Source of the DNA: Azoarcus sp031555955
Lineage (GTDB): Bacteria > Pseudomonadota > Gammaproteobacteria > Burkholderiales > Rhodocyclaceae
DNA: 44,908 bases
Assembly (NCBI GenBank): GCA_031555955.1
Contig: JAVBTY010000075.1
Location: forward strand, 1 to 44,908
Direction of reading: 5' to 3'
In this document: positions 15,381 to 23,180 of the stretch, piece by piece
Layout: the number at the start of each line of letters is the position of its first letter
How positions within the stretch are numbered: position 1 is the first letter of the stretch
Translations under genes and position numbers: made by a program
Notes under the pieces: generated by a model
The model's input: the letters and a program-made list of their open reading frames with translations, nothing else
Database searches by the model: none
What the model was told of the DNA's origin: nothing

Positions 15381-16432
15381 TATGAAACGCTCCTGAAGGG
15401 CAGGCGCAGCCGGACGCGGTAACGGTCCTTGCCGTCATGGATGTCCAGCCCGGCCTCAAGATCGAAGAACAGCGCCAGTCGCTCGCGGATATTATCCAGC
15501 GCCATGCGGTTGCCAGCGTGGCGGTGTCCGGCCGTTGCCGCAACGGGGTTATCCACCTCCAGCCGCAGTTCGCCGCCCCGGCGCTCGATGCGGACGACGA
15601 TTTCCCCCCCGTCGGGCGAGGACTCGATGCCGTGATACACCGCGTTTTCCAGCAGCGGCTGCAGCAGCAGCGGCGGCACCAGCGCCTGGCGCAGCGCGGC
15701 GGCATTGCCCCGGGAGGACTTGATCTCCCAGCGCACCGAGAGGCGCTCGCCCAGACGCAGCTGTTCAAGGCCAAGATAGCGCCTGCACAACGTCAGCTCG
15801 TCGCCCAGCGGTGTCAGCTCCCGGTTTTCCTGCATCAGCGCGCGGAACAGGTCTGCCATTTCCTCCAGCGCCGTTTCCGCCCGATGCGGATCGGAGCGGA
15901 TCACCCCCAGCACGCCGTTGAGGCAGTTGAAAAGAAAGTGCGGACGGATGCGGGCCGTCAGCGCCAGCAGGCGCGCCTCGGCCAGCGCCGGGGAATAAAA
16001 ACGGTTGCGGTAATCGAAATAGAACAGGCACAGGGCCGTGGCGCCGCCCGCCCAGGCCAGCGGGCGCCACGGGCCGGTTTCCGCGCCGCCCGGCAACAGT
16101 GGCCACAGGGCGGGCACCAGGGCGGCTACCACGGCGAATATGACGGCTGATGCGGCCCACGGCCCGATACGGACGAGCCAGGGCTGCAGCAGATAAAACA
16201 CAAGCACGGCCAGCAGCAGCGGCAGCTCGATCCGCCCCGCCATGGTGATGATCTGATCGCGCAGCGCGCCACCGGCCAGGTCCATCCGCAGCAGGACGGT
16301 CGCGCCCGCCATGAGGTTGACCGCCAGCAATATGCGCAGGATGACGCCCAGATTGCGGAAATCCGGCAGGGCGCGCGCGGCGGGCGGACGGGGCTTTTGC
16401 TTTATACTTTTCACGTTGTTGCGCATACGCAT
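15380..16432 (-). CDS. algZ: AlgZ/FimS-like sensor histidine kinase (LytS type)
   Basis: A 350-residue membrane kinase with about four helices in the N-terminal half (residues 25-145). The His_kinase domain has the phospho-acceptor motif in ARIRPHFLFNCLNGVLGVIR, the family block ELTLCRRYLGLEQLRLGERL and VPPLLLQPLLENAVYHGI, and an HATPase with NRMALDNIRERL. It lacks a classical HisKA domain, as expected for this class. The ATG at 16432 is preferred because the open frame further upstream runs through the argH start region; 16426 is equally possible, and neither has a strong ribosome site. It is divergent from argH and forms a coupled pair with algR. Confidence 0.88.
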   Translation of the reverse strand: MRMRNNVKSIKQKPRPPAARALPDFRNLGVILRILLAVNLMAGATVLLRMDLAGGALRDQIITMAGRIELPLLLAVLVFYLLQPWLVRIGPWAASAVIFAVVAALVPALWPLLPGGAETGPWRPLAWAGGATALCLFYFDYRNRFYSPALAEARLLALTARIRPHFLFNCLNGVLGVIRSDPHRAETALEEMADLFRALMQENRELTPLGDELTLCRRYLGLEQLRLGERLSVRWEIKSSRGNAAALRQALVPPLLLQPLLENAVYHGIESSPDGGEIVVRIERRGGELRLEVDNPVAATAGHRHAGNRMALDNIRERLALFFDLEAGLDIHDGKDRYRVRLRLPFRSVS

Positions 16433-16520
16433 GGGCGGAAAATACGCAATGCCGTTTCCGCGGCGGCTCCGGTACGGGGCGGAACGCCCGCCCTCCCGCG
16501 CATCTTCCAGCATGGACATT

Positions 16521-17969
16521 ATGACAGATAACACTTCTCCAGCCAGCAGCACTCCACCCCCTGCAACCGCCACGCCGGGCAAAGCCTGGTCGGGCCGTTT
16601 TTCCGAGCCGGTTTCCGGTCTGGTCAAGCGCTACACCGCTTCCGTTCCGTTCGACCAGCGCATGGCGGGCCAGGATATCCGCGGCTCGCTCGCCCACGCC
16701 CGCATGCTGGCGCGCCAGGGCATCATCGCCGCGGACGATCTGGCCGCCATCGAACGCGGCATGGCGCAGATCGCGGAGGAAGTCGAACGCGGCGCGTTCG
16801 CCTGGAGCCTGGATGACGAGGACGTTCATCTCAACATCGAAAAACGTCTGACCGCGCTTGTGGGCGACGCTGGCAAGCGCCTGCATACGGGCCGCAGCCG
16901 CAATGACCAGGTGGCCACCGACATCCGCCTGTGGCTGCGCGACGCGATCGACCAGATCATCGTCCTGACCGGCGATTTCCAGCGCAACCTGCTGGACATC
17001 GCCGAACGGTACGCGGACACGCCCATGCCCGGCTTTACTCACCTGCAGGTGGCGCAGCCGGTCACTTTCGGCCACCACCTGATGGCCTATTACGAAATGA
17101 CCCGGCGCGACGCCGGACGCTTCGAAGACTGCCGCAAACGCCTCAACCAGCTGCCGCTGGGCGCGGCCGCGCTGGCCGGAACGGGCTACCCCATCGACCG
17201 CGAATCCGTCGCCCGCGAGCTGGGCTTCGACGGCATTTGCCAGAACTCGCTCGACGCGGTGAGCGACCGCGATTTCGCCATCGAATTCTGCGCCGCCGCC
17301 GCACTGCTGATGACGCATCTGTCGCGCCTGTCGGAAGAGCTCATCCTGTGGATGAGCCCGCGTTTTGGCTTCATCGATCTGGCCGACCGCTTCTGCACCG
17401 GCTCATCAATCATGCCGCAGAAGAAAAATCCCGACGTACCCGAACTGGTGCGCGGCAAGACCGGACGCGTCAACGGCAGCCTGATCGCGCTGCTCACCCT
17501 GATGAAAGGCCAGCCGCTGGCCTACAACAAGGACAACCAGGAAGACAAGGAACCGCTGTTCGACACCGCCAGCACGGTCATCGACACCCTGCGCATCTAC
17601 GCCGACATGATTACCGGCATCCGGGTCCGGGACGACGCCATGCGCAGCGCCCTTGCGCAGGGTTACGCCACCGCCACCGATCTGGCCGACTACCTGGTGA
17701 AAAAGGGGCTGCCCTTCCGCGACGCCCACGAAGCCGTGGCGCTGGCGGTGCGCGCCGCCGAGGCCCGGCGCTGCGAGCTGCCGCACTTTAATGTTTCCGG
17801 CCTGCGCACCGCGATGGCCGCGGTTCCGGGCGCGGCAGAGCGTGTGGGTGACGATGTTTTCGCCGTGCTCACCGTGGAAGGCTCTCTCGCCTCGCGCGAC
17901 CACCCCGGCGGCACCGCGCCGCGGCAGGTGCGCGCCGCCATCACGCAAGCCCGCGCCCGGCTGGGCTAG
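16521..17969 (+). CDS. argH: Argininosuccinate lyase
   Basis: A 482-residue enzyme of the aspartase/fumarase superfamily that splits argininosuccinate into arginine and fumarate. Visible blocks include WSGRFSEPVSGLVKRYTASV at the N-terminus, DEDVHLNIEKRLT, GRSRNDQVATDIRLWLRD, FTHLQVAQPVTFGHHLMAY with the catalytic His, and the superfamily signature GSSIMPQKKNPDVPEL. The start is taken at the ATG at 16521, with GGA 5 bases before it; the ATG at 16512 is also possible. The first 18 residues form a Ser/Thr/Pro-rich tail not shared by most homologues. A TATACT hexamer (16403-16408) could be its -10 box. A kinase gene follows after only 3 bases. Confidence 0.97.
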   Translation: MTDNTSPASSTPPPATATPGKAWSGRFSEPVSGLVKRYTASVPFDQRMAGQDIRGSLAHARMLARQGIIAADDLAAIERGMAQIAEEVERGAFAWSLDDEDVHLNIEKRLTALVGDAGKRLHTGRSRNDQVATDIRLWLRDAIDQIIVLTGDFQRNLLDIAERYADTPMPGFTHLQVAQPVTFGHHLMAYYEMTRRDAGRFEDCRKRLNQLPLGAAALAGTGYPIDRESVARELGFDGICQNSLDAVSDRDFAIEFCAAAALLMTHLSRLSEELILWMSPRFGFIDLADRFCTGSSIMPQKKNPDVPELVRGKTGRVNGSLIALLTLMKGQPLAYNKDNQEDKEPLFDTASTVIDTLRIYADMITGIRVRDDAMRSALAQGYATATDLADYLVKKGLPFRDAHEAVALAVRAAEARRCELPHFNVSGLRTAMAAVPGAAERVGDDVFAVLTVEGSLASRDHPGGTAPRQVRAAITQARARLG

Positions 17970-17972
17970 GCG

Positions 17973-19259
17973 ATGCTGCCCGCGCAGATCGGCAAATACG
18001 AAATCCGCCGCCTGCTGGGCGAGGGGGCGTCCAGCACTGTCTATCTGGGCTGGGACCCCTTCAACCAGCGCGAAATCGCGCTCAAACGGATGAACCCCGA
18101 CATTCTGCGCAACGGGGAACAGGGTCGGCTTTACCGCCACCAGCTGCTCAACGAGGCCGCGCTCGCCGGCAGGCTCGTCCACCCGCACATCGTCCAGATC
18201 TACGATGCCGTGATCGGCAGCGACGATGCCTACATCGTGATGGAATACGTGCCCGGCGGCACCCTGGAGGCCCTGACTCGGCCCGATACGCTGCCTCCGT
18301 TCGACCGCCTGATCGAAATCATCTTCAAGTGCACGCGGGCGCTGGATTACGCCTTTCACCACGGCGTTACCCACCGCGACATCAAGCCTGCCAACGTACT
18401 TCTTGCCGACCTGTCCGGCAGCGACATCCGCATCACCGACTTCGGCGCCGCGCTGCACACCGCCAGCGACGCCACCCAGGTTTCCGGCATCGGCTCGCCC
18501 GCCTACATGTCGCCGCAGCAGGTGCGCGAAATGCCGCTGGATCACCGTACCGACATCTACTCCCTCGGCGTGGTGATGTACCAGCTGCTCACCGGCCATC
18601 TGCCGTTCGAGGCGGAGAACAATTACAGCCTCATCTACCGTATCGCCCACGAAACGCCGCCGCTGCCTTCCGATCTGCGCCCGGACGTGCCGCCAGCGCT
18701 CGACGCCATCGTACGCCGGGCAATGGAAAAGGACATCGAGCGCCGCTACCAGAACTGGGCCGAGTTTTCGCACGATATGGCGCTGGCTTTCCGCAACCGC
18801 TGCGTGGAGGCGGACCGGCATACCATTTCCGATACCGAGAAATTCCAGACGCTGCGCGGCATGGCGTTTTTCCGGGAATTCACCGATGCCGGACTATGGG
18901 AAGTCATTGGCCTGTCGCAATGGAACCGGGTGCAGCCCGGCACCGTGGTGATCAAGGAAGGCGAGGCAGGCGATCATTTCTGCTTTCTCGCCGGAGGCGA
19001 GGCGCGGGTCAAAAAACGCGGCCGTCTGCTTAACGTTCTTTCCACTGGCGAATGTTTTGGCGAAATGGCCCTCTTTTCTGCTGGCGGCGGCATCCGTTCC
19101 GCTTCCGTCGAAGCCACCACGGAATGCGCCATCATCACCGTGCGCGCCCGCGCCCTGCAGCGCGCCTCCGATACCTGCCGCATGCGTTTCTACAAGGCCT
19201 TTCTCGAAGTGCTGTCCACCCGGCTGTCGCTGGCAAGCGCGCGCATCGCCAACCTTTGA
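17973..19259 (+). CDS. Ser/Thr protein kinase fused to a cyclic-nucleotide-binding domain
   Basis: A 428-residue soluble protein. Residues 8-275 form a Hanks-type kinase with glycine loop LGEGASSTVYLG, Lys38 in IALKRM, HRDIKPANVLL (HRD at 134-136), DFG (156-158) and SPAYMSPQQV in place of the APE motif. Residues about 295-415 form a cyclic-nucleotide-binding domain of the CRP/PKA fold; the phosphate-binding cassette FGEMALFSAGGGIRSASVEA (362-381) keeps Gly, Glu, Arg and Ala. No membrane segment or PASTA repeat is present, unlike PknB-type kinases. It starts 3 bases after the argH stop and is probably co-transcribed with it. A model in which nucleotide binding controls the kinase is inference. 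Confidence 0.92.
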   Translation: MLPAQIGKYEIRRLLGEGASSTVYLGWDPFNQREIALKRMNPDILRNGEQGRLYRHQLLNEAALAGRLVHPHIVQIYDAVIGSDDAYIVMEYVPGGTLEALTRPDTLPPFDRLIEIIFKCTRALDYAFHHGVTHRDIKPANVLLADLSGSDIRITDFGAALHTASDATQVSGIGSPAYMSPQQVREMPLDHRTDIYSLGVVMYQLLTGHLPFEAENNYSLIYRIAHETPPLPSDLRPDVPPALDAIVRRAMEKDIERRYQNWAEFSHDMALAFRNRCVEADRHTISDTEKFQTLRGMAFFREFTDAGLWEVIGLSQWNRVQPGTVVIKEGEAGDHFCFLAGGEARVKKRGRLLNVLSTGECFGEMALFSAGGGIRSASVEATTECAIITVRARALQRASDTCRMRFYKAFLEVLSTRLSLASARIANL

Positions 19260-19607
19260 GCGGTTTCCCGGGCTGCGTCCGGGCGATCGTGTTTTATCTG
19301 GCGCACCGCCCGGAAATACGTCCCGACACTTCTCCTGAACTGGACGATGTCATTTTCCGGCACATGCCGCGCAAGTACGATATAGTCTCTGCCCCATTTG
19401 TCGCCCCTTTTTACAGAAGAATTTTTCCGCTCCGCAAGGAAGAAAAAATTCTCCTTTGTTTTAATGTGTTAGGAAAGTCGCAAAACAGGCCGGATTTTTG
19501 CTTGCATCTGGTTTTGATAAGCATGGGAAACGTGCCAATCCGCACATCCGGTATTGCGCAGTGCGCATAGGATTGGAGCCAGCCCGAGAATACAGAAGGT
19601 ATCCGTC
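19260..19607. other. 348-base A+T-richer stretch before the HPr-rel-A cassette
   Basis: No gene was recognised. The segment 19360-19540 is clearly richer in A and T than the rest of the window and contains several T tracts. AGAATTTTT (19418-19426) and AAAAATTCT (19444-19452) form a perfect 9-base inverted repeat. A TATAGT (19381-19386) could serve as a -10 box, but no matching -35 was seen. A short CCCGG/CCGGG hairpin (about 19267-19283) followed by GTTTT may end the argH-kinase transcript. A ribosome site AGAAGGT precedes the next gene. Confidence 0.55.
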
Positions 19608-20240
19608 ATGACAGAGCACGACCCGCAGATGAATCCCAATATGCCCCGGAACACGGTCCGGCGGCGCCTGCTCAAGGCTGGCGCGGCTTCCGCTCCGGTG
19701 ATCATGACCCTGTCGGCGAAGTCGGCGCTGGCCGAAGGGCTGTGCGTGTCACCGTCCGCCTTCGCTTCGATTGCCGCCAACGTGGCGACCAGCAATGCGC
19801 CCGATACGATGAATGCCTGCCACAGCCACACCTACTGGCAGGGGCAGGCGTGGCCGGCCGGGCTGGAAAAAGAGGCGCTGTTCAGCAGCATCTTTAACGG
19901 CTCCACGATGATCGCGGGAAAAATAAAGGGAGAAAACGGGGAAGATGTCGTGGTGCACTATCACACCATGACGCTGGAGCAGAGCATGCGCCTCGAAGGC
20001 GGCGCGGGCGAAACCGTTCCGGTCGATCTTCCGCGCGATGTCGTCAGCGCCTATCTTGACGTGACGGCCGGCTCGCTCCAGATCGGCACGACACTGATGG
20101 ACAGCCAGGACATCCTGCGCGACATGTGGTACGGCGCCATCATCCAGGGATCGTGGAGCACGCCCTGGAACAGCACCTGGACACGCGCCGATGCCCGCGC
20201 ATGGCTCGACGTGCTGATCGGAAACCGCAGCCTGTTCTGA
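19608..20240 (+). CDS. Tat-exported protein of unknown function, first gene of the HPr-rel-A cassette
   Basis: A 210-residue protein with a twin-arginine signal: VRRRLLKAG (residues 17-25), a moderately hydrophobic core (AASAPVIMTLSA) and probable cleavage after SALA (residue 42). The mature part (about 168 residues) has only two Cys (46 and 71), the second in CHSHTYW. It contains several Trp-rich and Gly-rich segments and ends TRADARAWLDVLIGNRSLF. I recognise no domain. The Tat signal suggests that it folds, and perhaps is modified, in the cytoplasm before export. It is the only candidate substrate beside the three downstream genes; the next start lies 13 bases after its stop. Confidence 0.8.
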   Translation: MTEHDPQMNPNMPRNTVRRRLLKAGAASAPVIMTLSAKSALAEGLCVSPSAFASIAANVATSNAPDTMNACHSHTYWQGQAWPAGLEKEALFSSIFNGSTMIAGKIKGENGEDVVVHYHTMTLEQSMRLEGGAGETVPVDLPRDVVSAYLDVTAGSLQIGTTLMDSQDILRDMWYGAIIQGSWSTPWNSTWTRADARAWLDVLIGNRSLF

Positions 20241-20253
20241 TTCCGCGCCCGGC

Positions 20254-20538
20254 GTGGTTTCCGCTTCGGAAATCTATCGGGCCAGCCCGGAAGATCTGGC
20301 GCTCCGTCCGTTTGGCGATGAGGCGGCCGTTTTCAGCCGCGCCAGCGGCGCAACCCATTATCTGCCTCCTCTCGCCGCGTGCGTCCTCGGTCTTCTGCTT
20401 GAACGGCCATTTACGCCCGGCGAGCTCGCGGCCGCCATCCTGTCCCGGTACGACGAGGATGGCGATACCATAGCGCCATTACTTTCAGAGGCACTTGAAG
20501 AGTTGCTCCGTCTCGGGCTCATTCATCGCCAGCCGTGA
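20254..20538 (+). CDS. PqqD-like peptide chaperone, HPr-rel-A system
   Basis: A 94-residue protein of the PqqD (RRE) fold, the small winged-helix domain that presents leader peptides to modifying enzymes in RiPP pathways. The layout is typical: three N-terminal strands (ALRPFGDEAAVFSRASGATHYL), then helices (LAACVLGLLLE, TPGELAAAILSRY, LLSEALEELLRLGLIH). It matches the HPr-rel-A type, which occurs next to HprK-related kinase A. The start is a GTG 13 bases after the previous stop. Its stop overlaps the kinase start (GTGA). No radical SAM enzyme, the usual PqqD partner, is present nearby. Confidence 0.83.
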   Translation: MVSASEIYRASPEDLALRPFGDEAAVFSRASGATHYLPPLAACVLGLLLERPFTPGELAAAILSRYDEDGDTIAPLLSEALEELLRLGLIHRQP

Positions 20539-21452
20539 CTGTTTCAGCCGCTACAATCGCTTCCCTGCCCATCGGCGTGCTGGAACGCCAGCTCGCTGGC
20601 GAGGGCATCCGTCTGGTTGCGCCGCCGTTCCGCTTTCACCTGCGCTCAAACGTCGCCGCGCTTGCCGCCGCGCTGCACGCCCTGTACAGCGATTACACGC
20701 TGGGCGACGCGGATGGATTCGATGATTTTTCCATCCATCTCACCCGGCGGCGTCCGCTGCGGCCCAAGGTTTTTTTCGAGTGCGATGGCGCGCAGCCGTT
20801 CGAGCCCCTGCCGCTCGCCCAGGCGTTTCCGCTGCTCGAATGGGGCATGAACTGGTGCATTTCATCGCATTGCCACCGCTATCTGATTTCCCATGCCGCC
20901 GTGGTCGAACGCAACGGCTGCGCCATCGTACTGCCCGCGCCGCCTGGTTCCGGCAAAAGCACCTTATGCGCTTTACTGGTCGGGCACGGCTGGCGGCTGC
21001 TGTCGGATGAACTGGCGCTGCTGGAACCGGAAAGCGGCCTGCTCGTTCCCGTGCCCCGGCCGGTCAGCCTGAAAAATACCTCCATCGAGGTGATCCGCCA
21101 GCGCTACCCGGCGCTGGCCCTCGGCTCCCTCGTTCATGACACGATCAAGGGAACCGTCGGCCACTTCAGGCCACCCGCCGCGAGCATCGCGCGCGCGGCG
21201 GAACGCGCCCGCCCCGGCTACGTCATTTTTCCCCGCTACGCGGCGGGCGCGCCCACCGCACTGACGCCACTGCCGCGCGCCCAGGCGCTCATGCGTCTGG
21301 CCAGCAATACCTTCAATTACGACCTGCTGGGCGAACTCGCCTTCGAGGCGCTGGCGCGCCTGATCGCGGGCGCTGAAAGCTGTGAGTTCCAGTACCACGA
21401 CGCCGGTGAAGCTCTCACCACCTTCGACCGCCTTGCGGGAGTTGCCGGATGA
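20535..21452 (+). CDS. HprK-related kinase A
   Basis: A 305-residue protein related to HPr kinase/phosphorylase. The kinase core has the P-loop APPGSGKST (135-143), preceded by the characteristic strand SHAAVVERNGCAIVLP. It is followed by LLSDELALLEP (155-165, probable metal-binding Asp/Glu) and the family segment PVPRPVSLKNTSIE. The N-terminal half (1-110) is not the usual HprK sensor domain. Members of this family occur with a PqqD-like protein and a nucleotidyltransferase-like protein in cassettes that lack HPr or other PTS genes, so HPr itself is unlikely to be the substrate. GTG start, with 4-base overlaps on both sides. Confidence 0.87.
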   Translation: MTVSAATIASLPIGVLERQLAGEGIRLVAPPFRFHLRSNVAALAAALHALYSDYTLGDADGFDDFSIHLTRRRPLRPKVFFECDGAQPFEPLPLAQAFPLLEWGMNWCISSHCHRYLISHAAVVERNGCAIVLPAPPGSGKSTLCALLVGHGWRLLSDELALLEPESGLLVPVPRPVSLKNTSIEVIRQRYPALALGSLVHDTIKGTVGHFRPPAASIARAAERARPGYVIFPRYAAGAPTALTPLPRAQALMRLASNTFNYDLLGELAFEALARLIAGAESCEFQYHDAGEALTTFDRLAGVAG

Positions 21453-22507
21453 ATGCGGTCGGCATCGTCACTGCGTTAACTCGCCCGCCGCCCGCCGGAA
21501 CGCTGCGCGGGGCGGACTGGACCCGGCTGCTGCGCCAGGCGCGCGTGCTTAACGTTTTGCCGCAGCTTGCCCACGTTTATGAGGGCCAGGAGGGCGTTCC
21601 CGCCGAAGTCGAACGGCATTTCGAGGCGGCGCGCCGCGTCGTGGCCCGGCTGCAGCAGGATGTGCTGCGCGAAACGGCGCATGTGCGCCACGCGCTCGCC
21701 GGGCTCGATGCGCCCATCGTGGTGCTCAAGGGCGCAGCCTACGTGTTGCGCGGGCTGGAAGCCGCACGCGGGCGCACGTTTTCCGATCTCGACCTGCTCG
21801 TCCCCCGCGCCGCCATCGCCACCGCCGAGGACCGGCTGATCCGCGCCGGCTGGCTCGGCACCCACCACAACACCTACGACCAGCGCTACTACCGCCAGTG
21901 GATGCACGAGATTCCGCCGATGCGCCACCTTCACCGCGGCTCGGTCATCGACCTGCACCACACCATCACGCCGCCGACCTCACGCTTTCCGGTGGAAGGC
22001 GGACGCCTGCTTTCCGGGCTGACCGCCATCGACGGGCAGCCGGGCTGCTTCACCCTGGCGGCGGAAGACATGGTGCTGCATGCCGTCATACACCGTTTTA
22101 CCGAAGGAGAATGGAACAACGGCTTCCGGGATCTGTTCGACCTGCACCGGCTGCTGACCGGATTTGACGCCCAGCCGGATTTTTCCGCCCGGCTGGGCGC
22201 GCGCGCCGCTGAACTGGGGCTCTCATACCCTCTGCGCAGCCTGTTGCGGCCACTGCGGAGCATTTTTGGCACGCCTGCGGCGGCAGCGCTGGAACGGCAG
22301 CTGGCGGGAACGAGGAAATATCCCGCTGAATGGCTCACGGCGCGGCTGTTCGCCCAGGTGCTGACGCCGCGCCCGCCTGATAGCCCCCCGCCAGAACAGC
22401 GCTTCGCGGCCAGCCTGCTTTACCTGCGCGCCCACTGGCTGCGCATGCCGCCGCTGCTGCTGGCGCGACATCTCGCGCGCAAGGCGTTGCATCCCGCACA
22501 GCACTGA
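21449..22507 (+). CDS. Nucleotidyltransferase-family protein (NTP_transf_5 type), HPr-rel-A cassette
   Basis: A 352-residue protein of the Pol-beta-like nucleotidyltransferase superfamily. Residues 88-118 hold the core: PIVVLKGAAYVLRGL and the metal-binding GRTFSDLDLLVPR with the paired Asp. Downstream is DLHHTITPPTSRF and a helical segment LAAEDMVLHAVIHRFTEGEW typical of this family. Substrate and product are unknown; the fold could transfer a nucleotide to a protein or small molecule. The ATG overlaps the kinase stop (ATGA). It is the last gene of the cassette and ends 8 bases from the convergent ubiJ stop. Confidence 0.85.
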   Translation: MNAVGIVTALTRPPPAGTLRGADWTRLLRQARVLNVLPQLAHVYEGQEGVPAEVERHFEAARRVVARLQQDVLRETAHVRHALAGLDAPIVVLKGAAYVLRGLEAARGRTFSDLDLLVPRAAIATAEDRLIRAGWLGTHHNTYDQRYYRQWMHEIPPMRHLHRGSVIDLHHTITPPTSRFPVEGGRLLSGLTAIDGQPGCFTLAAEDMVLHAVIHRFTEGEWNNGFRDLFDLHRLLTGFDAQPDFSARLGARAAELGLSYPLRSLLRPLRSIFGTPAAAALERQLAGTRKYPAEWLTARLFAQVLTPRPPDSPPPEQRFAASLLYLRAHWLRMPPLLLARHLARKALHPAQH

Positions 22508-22515
22508 AACCGGGG

Positions 22516-23118
22516 TTACGTCGTGGGAAGCGCTCTGGCGCGCGGCGCTTCAAGACACCTGATCCGCCCGTCGAGCCTGTCGAGCGTTTCGGCCAGCCCG
22601 GCAATATCGCCGGAAAGGCTGCCGCAGGCGGTGCGATTCAGGAGAAAGGCTTCGTCCTCGGAAAAGTAATCGGCAAGATTGCCGCTGACGCGGTCCCACA
22701 GTCTGCCTGGCGCCTGCCCGAACGAACGCGCGGCAAGCATGGCGCGCCGGGCGGCGATATCTCCCATAAAGCGGGAAAGATCTTCTTCCGTGTCCCAGCG
22801 CAGGTGGCGGAAGACGAAGCCGAGCGCCTCGGCAAGTTCGGCCGGACCTTCCACGCGCGCTTTCTGCATCAGTTCCCGCGCATCCCCGGGCGGCGGCAGC
22901 AGATCCGCCAGCGGTAGCGTCAGGATGGCGTCGGCCTGCGTGCCGCCATCGCCGCTCCAGCGGGTGAGATAACCCTCATCCGTGATGGAAAAGCGGATTT
23001 CCAGCGGCGTCAGCCTGAGCAGGGCGGTGCGCCCGGCGTGCGGCGCCAGACGGTCGCGGGCCCAGCCGGAGGGCTTGAGCAGGTGGTTGAGCGTGGAAAG
23101 GAAAAAAGTATTGATCAT
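22516..23118 (-). CDS. ubiJ: UbiJ, SCP2-domain ubiquinone biosynthesis factor
   Basis: A 200-residue protein. The N-terminal half is an SCP2-like lipid-binding domain (about 1-110: LLRLTPLEIRFSITDEGYLT, DAILTLPLADLLPP, ARVEGPAELAEALGFVFRHL). The C-terminal half is helical, with WDTEEDLSRFMGDIAAR and YFSEDEAFLLNR, and ends in a short coiled coil. UbiJ binds ubiquinone intermediates and, with UbiK (6848-7105), organises the Ubi metabolon. The ATG at 23118 gives the conserved N-terminus MINTFFLSTLNHLL. In many relatives ubiB follows ubiJ; here the next gene downstream is the convergent nucleotidyltransferase, so ubiB is not at this place. Confidence 0.9.
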   Translation of the reverse strand: MINTFFLSTLNHLLKPSGWARDRLAPHAGRTALLRLTPLEIRFSITDEGYLTRWSGDGGTQADAILTLPLADLLPPPGDARELMQKARVEGPAELAEALGFVFRHLRWDTEEDLSRFMGDIAARRAMLAARSFGQAPGRLWDRVSGNLADYFSEDEAFLLNRTACGSLSGDIAGLAETLDRLDGRIRCLEAPRARALPTT

Positions 23119-23180
23119 GGAAATCCGGAAACGGGAACGGATTGTGGTCCGCCCCCTGTTTCCGCAGCGGTCCGGGCCGC

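Noticed and set aside
15765..17318. Minus-strand open frame of 517 codons opposite argH and overlapping algZ
   Set aside because: It is the shadow of argH; low-complexity composition and no start signal.
17406..18821. Minus-strand open frame of 471 codons opposite the kinase gene
   Set aside because: Antisense to a gene with clear kinase motifs; His/Arg/Gly-rich shadow text.
19418..19452. 9-base A/T inverted repeat as a terminator or insertion-sequence end
   Set aside because: The arms are simple A/T tracts, there is no GC-rich stem, no target duplication and no transposase nearby.
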